A stretch of 64,000 nt of DNA from Gammaproteobacteria bacterium (GCA_009840545.1 VXNM01000010.1:434001-498000); one strand, 5' to 3'. Numbered from the stretch's first letter, positions 1 through 8,586 are shown. Translations and numbers: made by a program. The notes: generated by a model from the sequence alone, not told the origin.

Positions 1-227
1 TCGATATCTCGGCCCTGAGGTACTACCAGTCCGACTCCGTTCCAACTCTTCTGACCGTGAGTGTGAACTTCGTAACCGAGATCCGCGAAAAAACCATGGG
101 GGAAGCTCTCGTCTTCCGACTTTAGCTCCTGAAGCGCCAACACATCAGGTTTGCGTTCCGCAAGCCAGAGTGCAACAAAGTTCAATCTAGCTCGAACACC
201 GTTGATATTCCAAGTCGCTATTCGCAT
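1..227 (-). CDS. xthA: Exonuclease III, N-terminal part (cut by window edge)
   Basis: Only the first 75 codons lie in the window; the gene runs off the left edge. The protein opens with MRIATWNINGVRARL, the characteristic first strand of the exonuclease III / AP endonuclease family with the metal-contacting Asn, followed by a LALQELK segment carrying the conserved catalytic-site Glu. Family members are Mg-dependent enzymes that cut DNA 5' to abasic sites and degrade duplex DNA 3' to 5' during base-excision repair. The ATG at 225-227 fits the family N-terminus exactly. The gene follows the phosphomevalonate kinase gene on the same strand after about 85 bases, so it may be the last gene of that run. 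Because the C-terminal half is missing, completeness cannot be judged. Confidence 0.9.
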   Translation of the reverse strand, partial: MRIATWNINGVRARLNFVALWLAERKPDVLALQELKSEDESFPHGFFADLGYEVHTHGQKSWNGVGLVVPQGRDI

Positions 228-312
228 GCGACGATACCTAGCCTAGTCACTACTCCCGAGGTGAGGCGAATTGTAACCAGCGTTGAGTTTGAGGAAGCTC
301 GAGTTTCTTGAA

Positions 313-1287
313 CTACTCGACCGACTCGACACGAAAACCTGCATCTTCTACTTGGACCTCAATTTCCTTCAAACCCATCTTCTCTGCGCTCTCCACAAGC
401 CGGTCAAGAGCTTCCGGATCGGTGGACATCGCCAATCCGATATCTCCTCCTCCGGCTCCAGAAGGTTTGTATAACACCCCTTCCTGGTTAGCCAGAGACT
501 TCATCGCTCGATGTTGTGGACCCCAGATCCCGATTCGCGATCCGCTGTCGATAAATTCTTGAATTTCAACGAAATAGCGAAGAGCGTCCAGAAAATCTGC
601 TGCTTGTCCTACTGAACTTGCGACAGTCTCAGACGCACTCTTGATTCTTTCGGCAGTGCTTTTTGGTTGCTCCGACAACCAGTCTTTGAACAAGAGCACT
701 TTATCGCTGGTTGTGGTGCTTGTTCCCACGTAAAGCACACGTGTCTTGACTCCTGAAGGCAAGCTTATGGATTGGACTTCGCGATCTTGAAATCGGACTA
801 CTCCCCCTGTGTAGGAAGTAGCAATGTCAATGCCACTTCCAGACTCATAAACCTCGTCGTGTAAGCGAAGTGCGCCTTCCAATGAATGCTCCACTCCGCG
901 GAGTGTGCAAACCGCGACATAGAGAGAGACCAGAGATGCCGCACTAGACCCCAAGCCCATTTTCTTACCGAAATGGAAAAGAGTTCGTGTATCTATGCTT
1001 AGCTCCGCGTGTGAGGGCAGGTTTACGACGGACGTTTCAATTCGTTGCAGTGCTGAAGCAATCAAGTCGTTCGGCTGCGAACGAGCAATTTCGGTAAGCG
1101 AGAACTCGCCATTCCAAAAACTCGGTTGTGAACGAATCGACCACCCTCCTTCGTCCGCAATTTGCACAGAGCAGATTGCACGACGACTGATCGCCATCGC
1201 TATTGCAGGTGCGCCGATCAGAACCGCATATTCGCCCGCAATAACGACCTTCCCTGGAGCCGATATATCAACAGAACTAATGGACAA
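313..1287 (-). CDS. mvaK2: Phosphomevalonate kinase (GHMP kinase)
   Basis: A 324-residue GHMP-superfamily kinase. The N-terminus SAPGKVVIAGEYAVLIGAPA is the type seen in phosphomevalonate kinases (GEYAVL). The ATP-binding loop is GLGSSAA near residue 114, and the C-terminal motif SGAGGGDIGLA matches the SGAGGGDCG motif of the phosphomevalonate kinase branch better than the mevalonate or homoserine kinase versions. The predicted reaction is ATP-dependent conversion of 5-phosphomevalonate to 5-diphosphomevalonate in the cytoplasm. It overlaps the end of the diphosphomevalonate decarboxylase gene by 11 bases, which implies translational coupling and supports the pathway assignment. Mevalonate kinase itself is the main alternative; the partner gene and the motifs favour phosphomevalonate kinase. 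Confidence 0.82.
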   Translation of the reverse strand: MSISSVDISAPGKVVIAGEYAVLIGAPAIAMAISRRAICSVQIADEGGWSIRSQPSFWNGEFSLTEIARSQPNDLIASALQRIETSVVNLPSHAELSIDTRTLFHFGKKMGLGSSAASLVSLYVAVCTLRGVEHSLEGALRLHDEVYESGSGIDIATSYTGGVVRFQDREVQSISLPSGVKTRVLYVGTSTTTSDKVLLFKDWLSEQPKSTAERIKSASETVASSVGQAADFLDALRYFVEIQEFIDSGSRIGIWGPQHRAMKSLANQEGVLYKPSGAGGGDIGLAMSTDPEALDRLVESAEKMGLKEIEVQVEDAGFRVESVE

Positions 1288-2221
1288 CTGGTCCGTCTCC
1301 CACCCCGCACCTAATCGTTTGTGTGACTCCGGGAGTATTTCGAAGATGCTCCTCTACAGTATCCGCAGCCTCTGGCAAACAGAATGCCTTGACTTGAGGT
1401 CCAGCATCGATTGTGAAAAACGTCGGTACTGCGGCTTCCTGCAATATACGTAGAGAGTCCAACGCAGCAAGAGTTCCAGGCTTCCAATAAATCAATGGCG
1501 GATCGCTCGTTAACATCAATCCGTGCATCTTGCAGCAATTTCTCTCGGCCACTTTCGACAGTCGCGAAAAGTCACGATCCTCAAGGGCTTTGAGGCATTC
1601 TTGATAGTCACCCTCCGTGGTCTGACGCCACGCTTCATGGAAGGAAGAGGTGGCTACGCTCCTCTCCATCCCCTCAGTAGAAGACACCCCCTTTTGACGC
1701 GGGTCCGTTATAGCTACAACTACTCTTAGGTCCCAGTGTTCCTTGGGATACACTTGCTCCACCGTACATGACTCACCGGCTGGATTCAAACTAACAAATC
1801 CACTCCACATCGATCGCGCTGCCGAAGCGGAACCTATCCGTGCAAGTTCGGCCACTTCTTGATCTTCTAGTCCAAGTCCACAAGCTTGATTCACAGAGAC
1901 GGCGAGTGCGGAAAATCCCGATGCGGAGGAAGCGAGTCCGCTGCTTGCCGGGAAATTGCTCTCGGATCGAATGCAAATCGGTGGAATTTCATACTTTTTC
2001 CGTGCGAATTCCAACCATGACGAGATTTTCTCGTTCTTCACATCCAGACCATCAATTACAACGAGGTCATTGAATGACTGTTCAACTGTTGTTGTTGTAG
2101 TCAGCGTGTCCAGCGTCACCGATACAGACGGCGAAACGGGAATGTTTCTCCCGCGCGACTGCTTTCCCCAATATTTGACTAGTGCAATATTGGGATGCGC
2201 ACTTACTGTAGCTTGATTCAC
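1277..2221 (-). CDS. mvaD: Diphosphomevalonate decarboxylase
   Basis: A 314-residue protein with the diagnostic features of mevalonate diphosphate decarboxylase: ANIALVKYWGK-like N-terminus (here PNIALVKYWGK), the phosphate loop FPASSGLASSASGFSAL, and TIDAGPQVKAF near the C-terminus with the catalytic-site Asp. It converts mevalonate diphosphate, with ATP, to isopentenyl diphosphate, CO2 and phosphate. The start is a GTG at 2219-2221 that overlaps the amidase stop as GTGA, a coupled arrangement. The mevalonate route is rare in Gammaproteobacteria, most of which use the MEP pathway. Genes for HMG-CoA reductase, mevalonate kinase and IPP isomerase are not in the window. Confidence 0.92.
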   Translation of the reverse strand: MNQATVSAHPNIALVKYWGKQSRGRNIPVSPSVSVTLDTLTTTTTVEQSFNDLVVIDGLDVKNEKISSWLEFARKKYEIPPICIRSESNFPASSGLASSASGFSALAVSVNQACGLGLEDQEVAELARIGSASAARSMWSGFVSLNPAGESCTVEQVYPKEHWDLRVVVAITDPRQKGVSSTEGMERSVATSSFHEAWRQTTEGDYQECLKALEDRDFSRLSKVAERNCCKMHGLMLTSDPPLIYWKPGTLAALDSLRILQEAAVPTFFTIDAGPQVKAFCLPEAADTVEEHLRNTPGVTQTIRCGVGDGPVVH

Positions 2222-3681
2222 CGATAGTCGGGAGGAGCGATGAAGGAGTAACCTTCACGTTCTAAGACTTTGGCCATGTCGATGGTCATTAGATCACCAT
2301 ATTCCGGACCAATGATTTGTACTCCCGCCGGCAATCCGTCCCCACTGAGCCCAGTGGGAATTACGGTTGAAGGTAAGTAGACGTTTACCGCGAGACCCGC
2401 CCAAAACAATTGGGTGAAATAGCTTTGTTCTTCACCATTGACAATGATGGATCGCTCCCACATTGGGCGATGGTCGTGCGGAAACGCGGCAGATGCCATG
2501 ATTGGGGCTATTACTACGTCATACTTCTTGAAGAACTCATGCCAATCCCAACGTAGATGTGTTCGTTCCTCATTGAACTGTATCCAATCCCTGAAACGCG
2601 CAACCTGTGAGATCCGAAGCTGATTCGCGCGCACATCTCCATTGTTCGAAGCTGATTCACTTGCTTGATTCTCAACTCTTTCCACTAGTTCCGCATAGTC
2701 CGCATCTGGAAGACGACACGACATAGTCGCGTTCAACAAGCATTGGTAGGTTGTATGGACGTTTCGAGCTGATTCGAATGGACGAGCTTCATAGTCAATT
2801 GATGCACCCAATTTGTCTAGGGTGTCGGCAACTGCAAGTACTCTCTCTTCAATGAGTTTGTCAACTGGAGCAATCGGGTCGTTTTGCCAAACCGCGACTT
2901 GCCACTCTGACGGAGGTTTGGAAAGGGACGGCAAGTCTAAGCTCAGTCCTCTCGATTGAATTTCGTCGGGACCCGCCATAACCTTTACTGCGAGCTCGAG
3001 ATCTTCTGCGGATCGGGCCATTGGTCCTATGACCGACAGATCCGATGGCGAAAGAATTCCGGGTGTTGCATGTCCACGTGGAGGCAGCAAGTTCCACGTA
3101 GGCTTGTGTCCAAAAATGCCGCAAAAATGCGCCGGATTTCGAATCGATCCACCTATGTCTGAACCTGAATCTATTCCCGACAAACCGGCTGCCAATGTAG
3201 CAGCTGAACCTCCTGACGATCCTCCTGGTATACGTTCGCGATCCCAGGGATTATTGGTAGTCCCGTATATATCGTTGTAGCTTTGAAAATCGGACAGTCG
3301 AAGCGGTACATTTGTCTTGCCCATGATCACAGCACCTGCATTCTTGAGCCGTTGTACGGACAGGGCGTCCCTCTTTGGAAAGTTGTCCTTTAAGTCGGGG
3401 ATACCCCAGGTACTGGGCGTACCAACCACATCGTACGACTCCTTGATGGTCATGGGCACCCCGTGTAGTGGACCAACCTCCGCTCTTGATGCCAAACGTT
3501 TGTCAGCTCTTTGAGCGGAATCCATCGCCTCATCGCGCATTTGCCAAATAATCGCATTTAAGCCCGGGTTGTACTCGTCAATTCGGTGGAAGTAGAACTC
3601 GAGCAGCTCTACGCTGGAGATTTGCTTTTCTCGAATCATCCGCGCTAAATTTGTTGCGGACTGAAAGGCTAGTTCACTCAT
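2218..3681 (-). CDS. Amidase (amidase-signature family)
   Basis: A 487-residue amidase-signature enzyme. The Ser-cisSer-Lys site can be read: the Lys in MTIKESYDV, the Gly/Ser-rich GGSSGGSAATLAAG, and the nucleophile segment DSGSDIGGSIRNPAHFCG. Members hydrolyse amide bonds of small molecules, aryl or alkyl amides or N-acyl amino acids; the substrate cannot be told from sequence. It is unlikely to be GatA because no gatB or gatC lies nearby and the C-terminal half differs. I chose the ATG at 3679-3681 (MSELAFQSATNLARM) because family homology begins there; an upstream in-frame start would add 25 residues that look non-coding. It is the first gene of the run with mvaD and mvaK2 and ends in a GTGA overlap with mvaD. 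A role in isoprenoid metabolism is not established. Confidence 0.88.
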   Translation of the reverse strand: MSELAFQSATNLARMIREKQISSVELLEFYFHRIDEYNPGLNAIIWQMRDEAMDSAQRADKRLASRAEVGPLHGVPMTIKESYDVVGTPSTWGIPDLKDNFPKRDALSVQRLKNAGAVIMGKTNVPLRLSDFQSYNDIYGTTNNPWDRERIPGGSSGGSAATLAAGLSGIDSGSDIGGSIRNPAHFCGIFGHKPTWNLLPPRGHATPGILSPSDLSVIGPMARSAEDLELAVKVMAGPDEIQSRGLSLDLPSLSKPPSEWQVAVWQNDPIAPVDKLIEERVLAVADTLDKLGASIDYEARPFESARNVHTTYQCLLNATMSCRLPDADYAELVERVENQASESASNNGDVRANQLRISQVARFRDWIQFNEERTHLRWDWHEFFKKYDVVIAPIMASAAFPHDHRPMWERSIIVNGEEQSYFTQLFWAGLAVNVYLPSTVIPTGLSGDGLPAGVQIIGPEYGDLMTIDMAKVLEREGYSFIAPPDYR

Positions 3682-4537
3682 TTTCTTAGTTGTCTCAAAA
3701 GGGCACGCACTATGATAGAGACACATGTGGACGACTATCTGTCGATCAAGCAACACTCGCGAACAGAGCCGTCCATGTAGATGTGGGTCCCTCGGCCTAC
3801 TGCGTCATCGAACACACACCGACATGCGGCAACAGCCAAATGAAAGAGAAGACGAGATTCGTCAAACAACGGGCTAACTCTCTAGAGTGGTTCTGAAAAG
3901 AAATATACTCGAATGCAGACGGTGAAATTGATTCAAGACTGGGCAACGGTCGTGACCTACTTAGGCTGACACACAAATGAAGAGGTTTGCTTCCGCAACC
4001 ATTTTCATCGGTCTAGGGATTGTGGTCTTTCCCCATCTTTGTGTAAGTTACAGCGGACCGATGGACGCAACTGTGAATCGGCAAGATAGCACTTACGCAA
4101 CCCCTCACACTTCACGTTTCAAAGCCGTGCCCACAAGAGAGCTGTAAGCAGCCAGCAACACTCACAATTCTCTTATTCTGGGAGAAGAATGTCCCGAATG
4201 GTTGGACGACTCGATAAGATTCGACACGAAGTGCTTGGGTGCGGTCGGGCGTTACTTCCTGGACCAAGCCGTCTACGTCCTTTCGTGGCCAGGCATGGTC
4301 CCAAGGAAGGCTTCCTTCACTTTCCAGACAATGTTCGATTTCTGCCCTGTTCATCATCGAAATGAGTTCACTTTTGCTACTTGCTAATGTTGGACCGCAA
4401 CCGCTCTCAATTTGGTTCCAACCTCAAGAATTAGAAACACGAAGGACTTTCGACCAAGCAAGGACACGTGATTCAAGCTGCTAAGCAAGGTTTACAATCC
4501 GTGCCAATACGGTCAAGGATCAGGGTTGAGTTTAACT
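3682..4537. other. Long intergenic region without a convincing gene
   Basis: About 855 bases separate the divergent amidase and heme-c/Vgb-like genes. Short open frames exist on both strands, but none shows a recognisable domain, a good ribosome binding site or family motifs. The only one worth recording is the 56-codon frame at 3977-4147. The region must contain the promoters of both flanking genes; I could not place convincing -35/-10 pairs. Confidence 0.5.
3977..4147 (+). CDS. Possible small exported or membrane peptide, 56 aa
   Basis: An ATG-initiated frame of 56 codons. Residues 1-4 are basic (MKRF-like), residues 5-24 are hydrophobic (ASATIFIGLGIVVFPHLCVS), and the rest is polar, which is the layout of a signal peptide or single membrane segment. 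No Shine-Dalgarno sequence is visible upstream, and I recognise no family. It may be chance or a decayed gene. Confidence 0.22.
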   Translation: MKRFASATIFIGLGIVVFPHLCVSYSGPMDATVNRQDSTYATPHTSRFKAVPTREL

Positions 4538-6244
4538 ATGAGAAATTCCATCAATGTCACCCGAGCCTTCTCACTTTTTTTGGGGCTCACGGTGGCATCG
4601 AGCGCGATTGGCGCAGAAATATCGGGCAATGTTTCTTCAGTTTCTGGAGAAGAGTTGGCGGGAGTTATGGTTCGATTCACAGATCCAGTTTCAGGTGTTT
4701 CCGAGTCGGTCTTCACTCAGCCAGATGGAAGTTACTCTATTTCGACACGACTATCGGGACTGCTGCAAGTTCGTCTGCGCCTTCCCTACTACCGAGACCG
4801 AACAACCACATTGCCTGAAGTCGAAGCGGATTCCCGACACGAACTCTCGTTCAAGATGGAAGCCATGGCCGGTGAGCAAGAAATCTCCGACAGCCTACCA
4901 GCAGCCTATCACTTTGGAAACCTTCCCTATGAAGAAGGCGACCATGCGTTGTTCAATCGCTATCAATTTCAACGCGATTGCTTGACTTGCCACCAAATGG
5001 GTAACCCTTTGACACGGGTTGCGCGAACGGCCGACGGTTGGGTCGACACGATTGCACGAATGCACGCTTACCTCGGGAACTTCGACGCCGAACTCAGAGA
5101 CCGCAGGTCCGTGATTCTAGCGAAGGGATTTGATGGAAAGCCCCTGAAAGTCCGCCCTGAGTTCCCGGTGGATTCATCGTTGTTCACCACCAAGATTACG
5201 GAATTTCGTATGGAACGCGGCATCGTTCCGCATGATGCAATTGTGCACCCAACTACAGGCTTGATCTTTACCATTGATCAGGGGGCTGACCACATGGCGG
5301 TCACTGATCCTGAGACAGGAGCAACAAAATACATCTCTCAATCCAAGGGTGGAACCGAGTATTACGAGTTTGGTTCAGTCGCCGGTGAAATTGCCGTGTT
5401 CAATGGCCGTAACGGACCACACTCTCTTGCGTTGCATCAAAACGGCAAGTACTACGTAACGAATACCAGCACCAATAGCATCGGAGTTTTCAACCCAAAG
5501 ACCATGGAGTGGGAACCGTTGCATTTCATCGGCCATGGCGCTGTTTACCCACACACTATCCGTGTGGACTCACAAGGGATTGTCTGGTTCACGCTTGCCG
5601 GTTCGGAGCAAGTTGGCAAACTCGATCCAACGACGGGCAAGACACAGGTTGTAAATCTTCCAAGAGTCAAACCTGGTGGAATTTCGGGAGGCACAACCCC
5701 TTACGGAATTGACATAGATCCGATTCATGGAGACGTTTGGTATACACGCTTGTTCGGAGACAGAATCGGTCGCATCGATCCTGAGACCCTTGAAATCACC
5801 GAGTACGCATCTCCGGTAAAGGGTCCGCGACGCATGAGATTCGATCGAGCTGGTGTGTTGTGGGTAACGGGCTACTCAGAAGGAACGTTGGCGCGTATCG
5901 AAACCGACGGATACAAAACCAAGGTCTTCTACATGCCGGAATATGTTCCTAATCACCGCCCGGCACCTTACGCCTTGGGCGTCCATCCCGACACCCAGGA
6001 CATTTGGATCAATGAAAATATGACGGACCGAATCTATCGTTTCATTCCCGATGAGGAACGATTTGTAGCGTATCCCATCCCATTGTCCGGAACCTACACG
6101 AGAGACACTGACTTTATGGCTGACGGATCGGCATGCATGTCCAACAATCCCGTTCCAGCAAGCGCACTAGAGGGAGGGGTACTTCAGATAATCTGCATTG
6201 ACGTGGACGGAAATAAGAAAACCGATTCCCCATCCGAAACGTGA
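4538..6244 (+). CDS. Exported heme-c protein with carboxypeptidase-regulatory-like domain and Vgb-like beta-propeller
   Basis: A 568-residue protein with three parts. Residues 1-26 are a signal peptide ending in AIGA. Residues 27-110 form a carboxypeptidase-regulatory-like beta-sandwich, with the typical 'G-x-V-x-D-P-V...PDGSYSIS' run. A single CxxCH heme-c motif, CLTCH, lies at 148-152. From about residue 210 to the end are repeated blades of the virginiamycin-B-lyase (Vgb) / NHL propeller type ('GIVWFTLAGSEQVGKLDPTTG', and blades with DVWYTRL and DIWINE). The protein is presumably periplasmic. The heme suggests electron transfer or a heme-dependent propeller enzyme rather than an antibiotic lyase. 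The ATG at 4538 gives the signal peptide; a TTG four codons upstream is unlikely. It converges with dsbA downstream. Confidence 0.8.
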   Translation: MRNSINVTRAFSLFLGLTVASSAIGAEISGNVSSVSGEELAGVMVRFTDPVSGVSESVFTQPDGSYSISTRLSGLLQVRLRLPYYRDRTTTLPEVEADSRHELSFKMEAMAGEQEISDSLPAAYHFGNLPYEEGDHALFNRYQFQRDCLTCHQMGNPLTRVARTADGWVDTIARMHAYLGNFDAELRDRRSVILAKGFDGKPLKVRPEFPVDSSLFTTKITEFRMERGIVPHDAIVHPTTGLIFTIDQGADHMAVTDPETGATKYISQSKGGTEYYEFGSVAGEIAVFNGRNGPHSLALHQNGKYYVTNTSTNSIGVFNPKTMEWEPLHFIGHGAVYPHTIRVDSQGIVWFTLAGSEQVGKLDPTTGKTQVVNLPRVKPGGISGGTTPYGIDIDPIHGDVWYTRLFGDRIGRIDPETLEITEYASPVKGPRRMRFDRAGVLWVTGYSEGTLARIETDGYKTKVFYMPEYVPNHRPAPYALGVHPDTQDIWINENMTDRIYRFIPDEERFVAYPIPLSGTYTRDTDFMADGSACMSNNPVPASALEGGVLQIICIDVDGNKKTDSPSET

Positions 6245-6246
6245 GG

Positions 6247-6265
6247 GATAACGAACTTGGTTATC
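6247..6265. terminator. Small hairpin between convergent genes
   Basis: GATAAC at 6247-6252 pairs with GTTATC at 6260-6265 around a 7-base loop, just after the stop of the heme-c/Vgb-like gene and before the end of the convergent dsbA gene. The stem is only 6 bp and AT-rich, and there is no good T run, so terminator function is a guess from position. Confidence 0.22.
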
Positions 6266-6285
6266 TTGAATTGATATTCGGCGAA

Positions 6286-6990
6286 CTAGCTCTGGGAATC
6301 TTCGACGACTGCTGAAGAGTCGCGCTGTTCTGATCGGATTTTTTCGATGAGAAAGTCGACGATAGGCATGACTGCACTATTCTCGCCGTCGGCCGTCTCC
6401 TTACTTACCAAGTATTTACCTCCCACCACCATCGAGGGAGTGCCGTGGCTGGCAATTCTCCACACTCGGTCCTTGGTGTGAACGTCTCGCATTCTGGCTT
6501 GTATTTCTTCCGACCAGTACTTGTCTTTGAACGTCTCAGGATCTACGTCCGCAACATTGTCAAAGAGTTGCATCAATTTTCGTTCCTGTCCAAGGTTAAT
6601 CCTATGCTTGTGTATCGCTTCGAACATTGCATCGTGAATCTTCGAGGAGAGCTTTAGGTCCTGTGCAACATAGAACGCTCGAGCCAAGGTAGTCCACGTC
6701 CGATTGTTCCAGCTAACGTGTTCTCGACGAAACTCTACATCAGACGATTTCGTTTTAAGCCAATCATTGATGAAGGGTTCGATTTTGTAGCAATGATCGC
6801 ACCCGTAGGAGAAGAACTCGATTACTTCAATACTGTCTACCGAAGAATCGTCCTTAGCTGTGTCGAATTGCATCGGTAATTTGACGAAATGCTTGCCTTC
6901 CTCATACTCTGAACTCTGAGCATGGGTCATCGCGGAAGCTAAGAATAGAAGGACGCCTAGGAAGCTAGTTTGGTATGCGAGTCGTTTCAT
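6286..6990 (-). CDS. DsbA-family thiol:disulfide oxidoreductase, CDHC active site
   Basis: A 234-residue DsbA-like protein. Residues 1-24 are a signal peptide ending in THAQ. The thioredoxin-fold active site is FFSYGCDHCYKIEPF with Cys64-Asp-His-Cys67, and the cis-proline loop is HGTPSMVVGGKY. DsbA proteins introduce disulfides into periplasmic proteins. The CDHC dipeptide replaces the usual Pro-His; the acidic residue inside the active site should change the redox potential, so a specialised client or an isomerase/reductase-leaning role is possible. It lies downstream of a second dsbA with the canonical CPHC site and probably arose by duplication: both share the 'Y(E/K)EG(K/E)HF.(K/R)LP' N-terminus and a similar overall plan. 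The C-terminal 12 residues are an acidic tail. Confidence 0.88.
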   Translation of the reverse strand: MKRLAYQTSFLGVLLFLASAMTHAQSSEYEEGKHFVKLPMQFDTAKDDSSVDSIEVIEFFSYGCDHCYKIEPFINDWLKTKSSDVEFRREHVSWNNRTWTTLARAFYVAQDLKLSSKIHDAMFEAIHKHRINLGQERKLMQLFDNVADVDPETFKDKYWSEEIQARMRDVHTKDRVWRIASHGTPSMVVGGKYLVSKETADGENSAVMPIVDFLIEKIRSEQRDSSAVVEDSQS

Positions 6991-7111
6991 AGAAAACCGC
7001 CAAGGCTTATCGAGCTACGCTCGACTTTGAAGAAATGGTTACTCTTGGGACAGCGTTTTGAGTCAACGGTTCCGAAGGACGGCGCACGAACAAGTCGATT
7101 TAGTGTTCAGC

Positions 7112-7798
7112 TTACAGTTTGGTTTCTTTCGATTCCTTTCGAATCTTCTCAACCAAGAAGTCCACTATCTGGAACATCCTGCGGTGGTTTGCTTTAGCGC
7201 TTTCAGTGGTCACAAGATACTTCCCTCCTACGACGAGAGAAGGTGTACCTGAAATTCGCCACGAGCTTACTTTGCGATTTCCTTCCTTTATCTGCTCTTG
7301 TGTCTCTTCCGCCCAATACTTCTCCTTGAAGGTCTCCGCGTCCACCTTTGCAACATTCTTGAACAGCTGCACTAGTGCTTCTTCGCTCCGTATGTCCACT
7401 TTGTGTCTATGGAGTACCTCAAAGATCTTGTCATGCATTTCCGACAGGACTTTTAGTTCTTCAGCGATGTAGTACGCTCTCGCCAAAGGAACCGAGCTAG
7501 CATTAAAAATGACGTGCTCGCGCTGGAGCACTACATCTTCTGGCTTCCGCTCTAACCAATTTTTGACGAAGGGCTGCATTCGGCTGCAATGAGGGCAGCC
7601 GTAGGAAAAGAACTCGATGACTTCAATCTCACCGCTAGATTCCGTGTCCGTCTCTTCCTCAGGTGCTTTGTACGTGGCAGGTAAGCGAAAGAAATGTTCT
7701 CCCTCTTTGTACTTGGCGGCCTGAGCGTGGATACTCCCAGTCGCCAAGAGCAGAGTGACAATTCCGAACCAGAGCTGAAATCGACGAACTTTAGTCAC
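7112..7798 (-). CDS. dsbA: Thiol:disulfide interchange protein DsbA, CPHC active site
   Basis: A 228-residue periplasmic oxidoreductase with signal peptide (residues 1-26, ending SIHAQA), active site FFSYGCPHCSRMQPF with Cys68 and Cys71, and cis-Pro loop SGTPSLVVGGKY. It should be the main disulfide donor for envelope proteins. The gene starts at a GTG (7796-7798), five bases downstream of the cytochrome c4 stop, in the conserved order cytochrome c4 - dsbA known from pseudomonads. The GTG sits in a 12-base tandem duplication that also contains the cytochrome stop codon. No ATG is available in frame nearby. Confidence 0.92.
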   Translation of the reverse strand: MTKVRRFQLWFGIVTLLLATGSIHAQAAKYKEGEHFFRLPATYKAPEEETDTESSGEIEVIEFFSYGCPHCSRMQPFVKNWLERKPEDVVLQREHVIFNASSVPLARAYYIAEELKVLSEMHDKIFEVLHRHKVDIRSEEALVQLFKNVAKVDAETFKEKYWAEETQEQIKEGNRKVSSWRISGTPSLVVGGKYLVTTESAKANHRRMFQIVDFLVEKIRKESKETKL

Positions 7799-7813
7799 TT
7801 GCTTTAGTCACTT
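7789..7813. repeat. 12-base tandem duplication at the cytochrome c4 / dsbA junction
   Basis: CTTTAGTCACTT occurs at 7789-7800 and again at 7802-7813, separated by one G (period 13). On the minus strand the upstream copy holds the stop codon of cytochrome c4 and the downstream copy holds the GTG start of dsbA. A slippage duplication could have set the present spacing between the two genes. Confidence 0.8.
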
Positions 7814-8586
7814 TGACTCGTTGACTCTCGCAACCAGTATAACCCGGTCATGTAGTTTGCAACCGCCTCAATTTCTGTATCTGTGAGTTTGGCGGCAATG
7901 TCGCGCATCATGTTGTTGAAGTCTTCGTCAGTTGTACGTTCTTCTTCACGATATGCCTTGAGTTGTGCAATGGTGTACTCGACAGGCTGACCGGAAAGTC
8001 GTGGGAATCCCGCAAGCATGTTTCCATTGCCATTAGGAGCGTGACACGCGGTGCATGCAGCCACTTTCTTGTCCGGAATTCCGCCTCGGTAGATGGACTC
8101 CCCCAGTTCAAGTTCTTCTTCCTTTGATTGGCCGATTATGCCTGGCAATGATGCGTAATAAGCCGCAAGGTTGCGAAGATCTTGATCGTCCATACTCGTA
8201 AGTTGTCCAGCCATCAGGACAATTTCGCGCTTGCCGGACTGAATGTGCTTCAGTTGTTGATAGAGATACTTTTCTCCTTGACCAGCAAGGTTTGAATATT
8301 CCGGAGTCAGAGTATTTCCATCTGTCCCATGGCATGCAGTGCACGGAGCGGATAGAGCTCGCCCTGCTTCCACACTCGTCACTTCGGGTGCCGCAACTTC
8401 AACCGCTGTTGCCTCGTCAGCCTCCTCTGCTAAAGTCTCTTGTTCCAGAGCATCCAGAATATCGGTCTCTGCTGGTTCCGATTCATCCGTCTCGGCTGCA
8501 TGAATCGCCAGAACGACAACGACCAAAAGTGCAACCATTGCACCCAACGTCCACATGGAATGTGTGCTACGGAACAATCGAGACAT
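7804..8586 (-). CDS. Membrane-anchored diheme cytochrome c4
   Basis: A 260-residue protein with two CTACH heme-c motifs, at residues 82-86 (CTACHGTDGN) and 178-182 (CTACHAPNGNGN), in two similar cytochrome c domains. This is the cytochrome c4 pattern. The N-terminus has a hydrophobic segment at residues 10-30 that can act as an uncleaved anchor or signal, then an unusual Glu/Asp/Ala-rich linker at residues 32-70 before the first heme domain. Cytochrome c4 carries electrons in the periplasm to terminal oxidases. A good ribosome site (AGGAG) lies seven bases before the ATG at 8584-8586. The gene is divergent from engB, in the usual gammaproteobacterial order. Confidence 0.9.
   Translation of the reverse strand: MSRLFRSTHSMWTLGAMVALLVVVVLAIHAAETDESEPAETDILDALEQETLAEEADEATAVEVAAPEVTSVEAGRALSAPCTACHGTDGNTLTPEYSNLAGQGEKYLYQQLKHIQSGKREIVLMAGQLTSMDDQDLRNLAAYYASLPGIIGQSKEEELELGESIYRGGIPDKKVAACTACHAPNGNGNMLAGFPRLSGQPVEYTIAQLKAYREEERTTDEDFNNMMRDIAAKLTDTEIEAVANYMTGLYWLRESTSQSD

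Noticed and set aside
3682-4537. Open frames on both strands such as the minus-strand frame at 4112-4357
   Set aside because: No ribosome site, no family motif and no consistent codon pattern; only the 56-codon frame with a hydrophobic start was kept, at low confidence.
4538-6244. Calling the propeller protein a virginiamycin B lyase
   Set aside because: Only the propeller resembles Vgb; the heme and the N-terminal domain indicate a different exported function.
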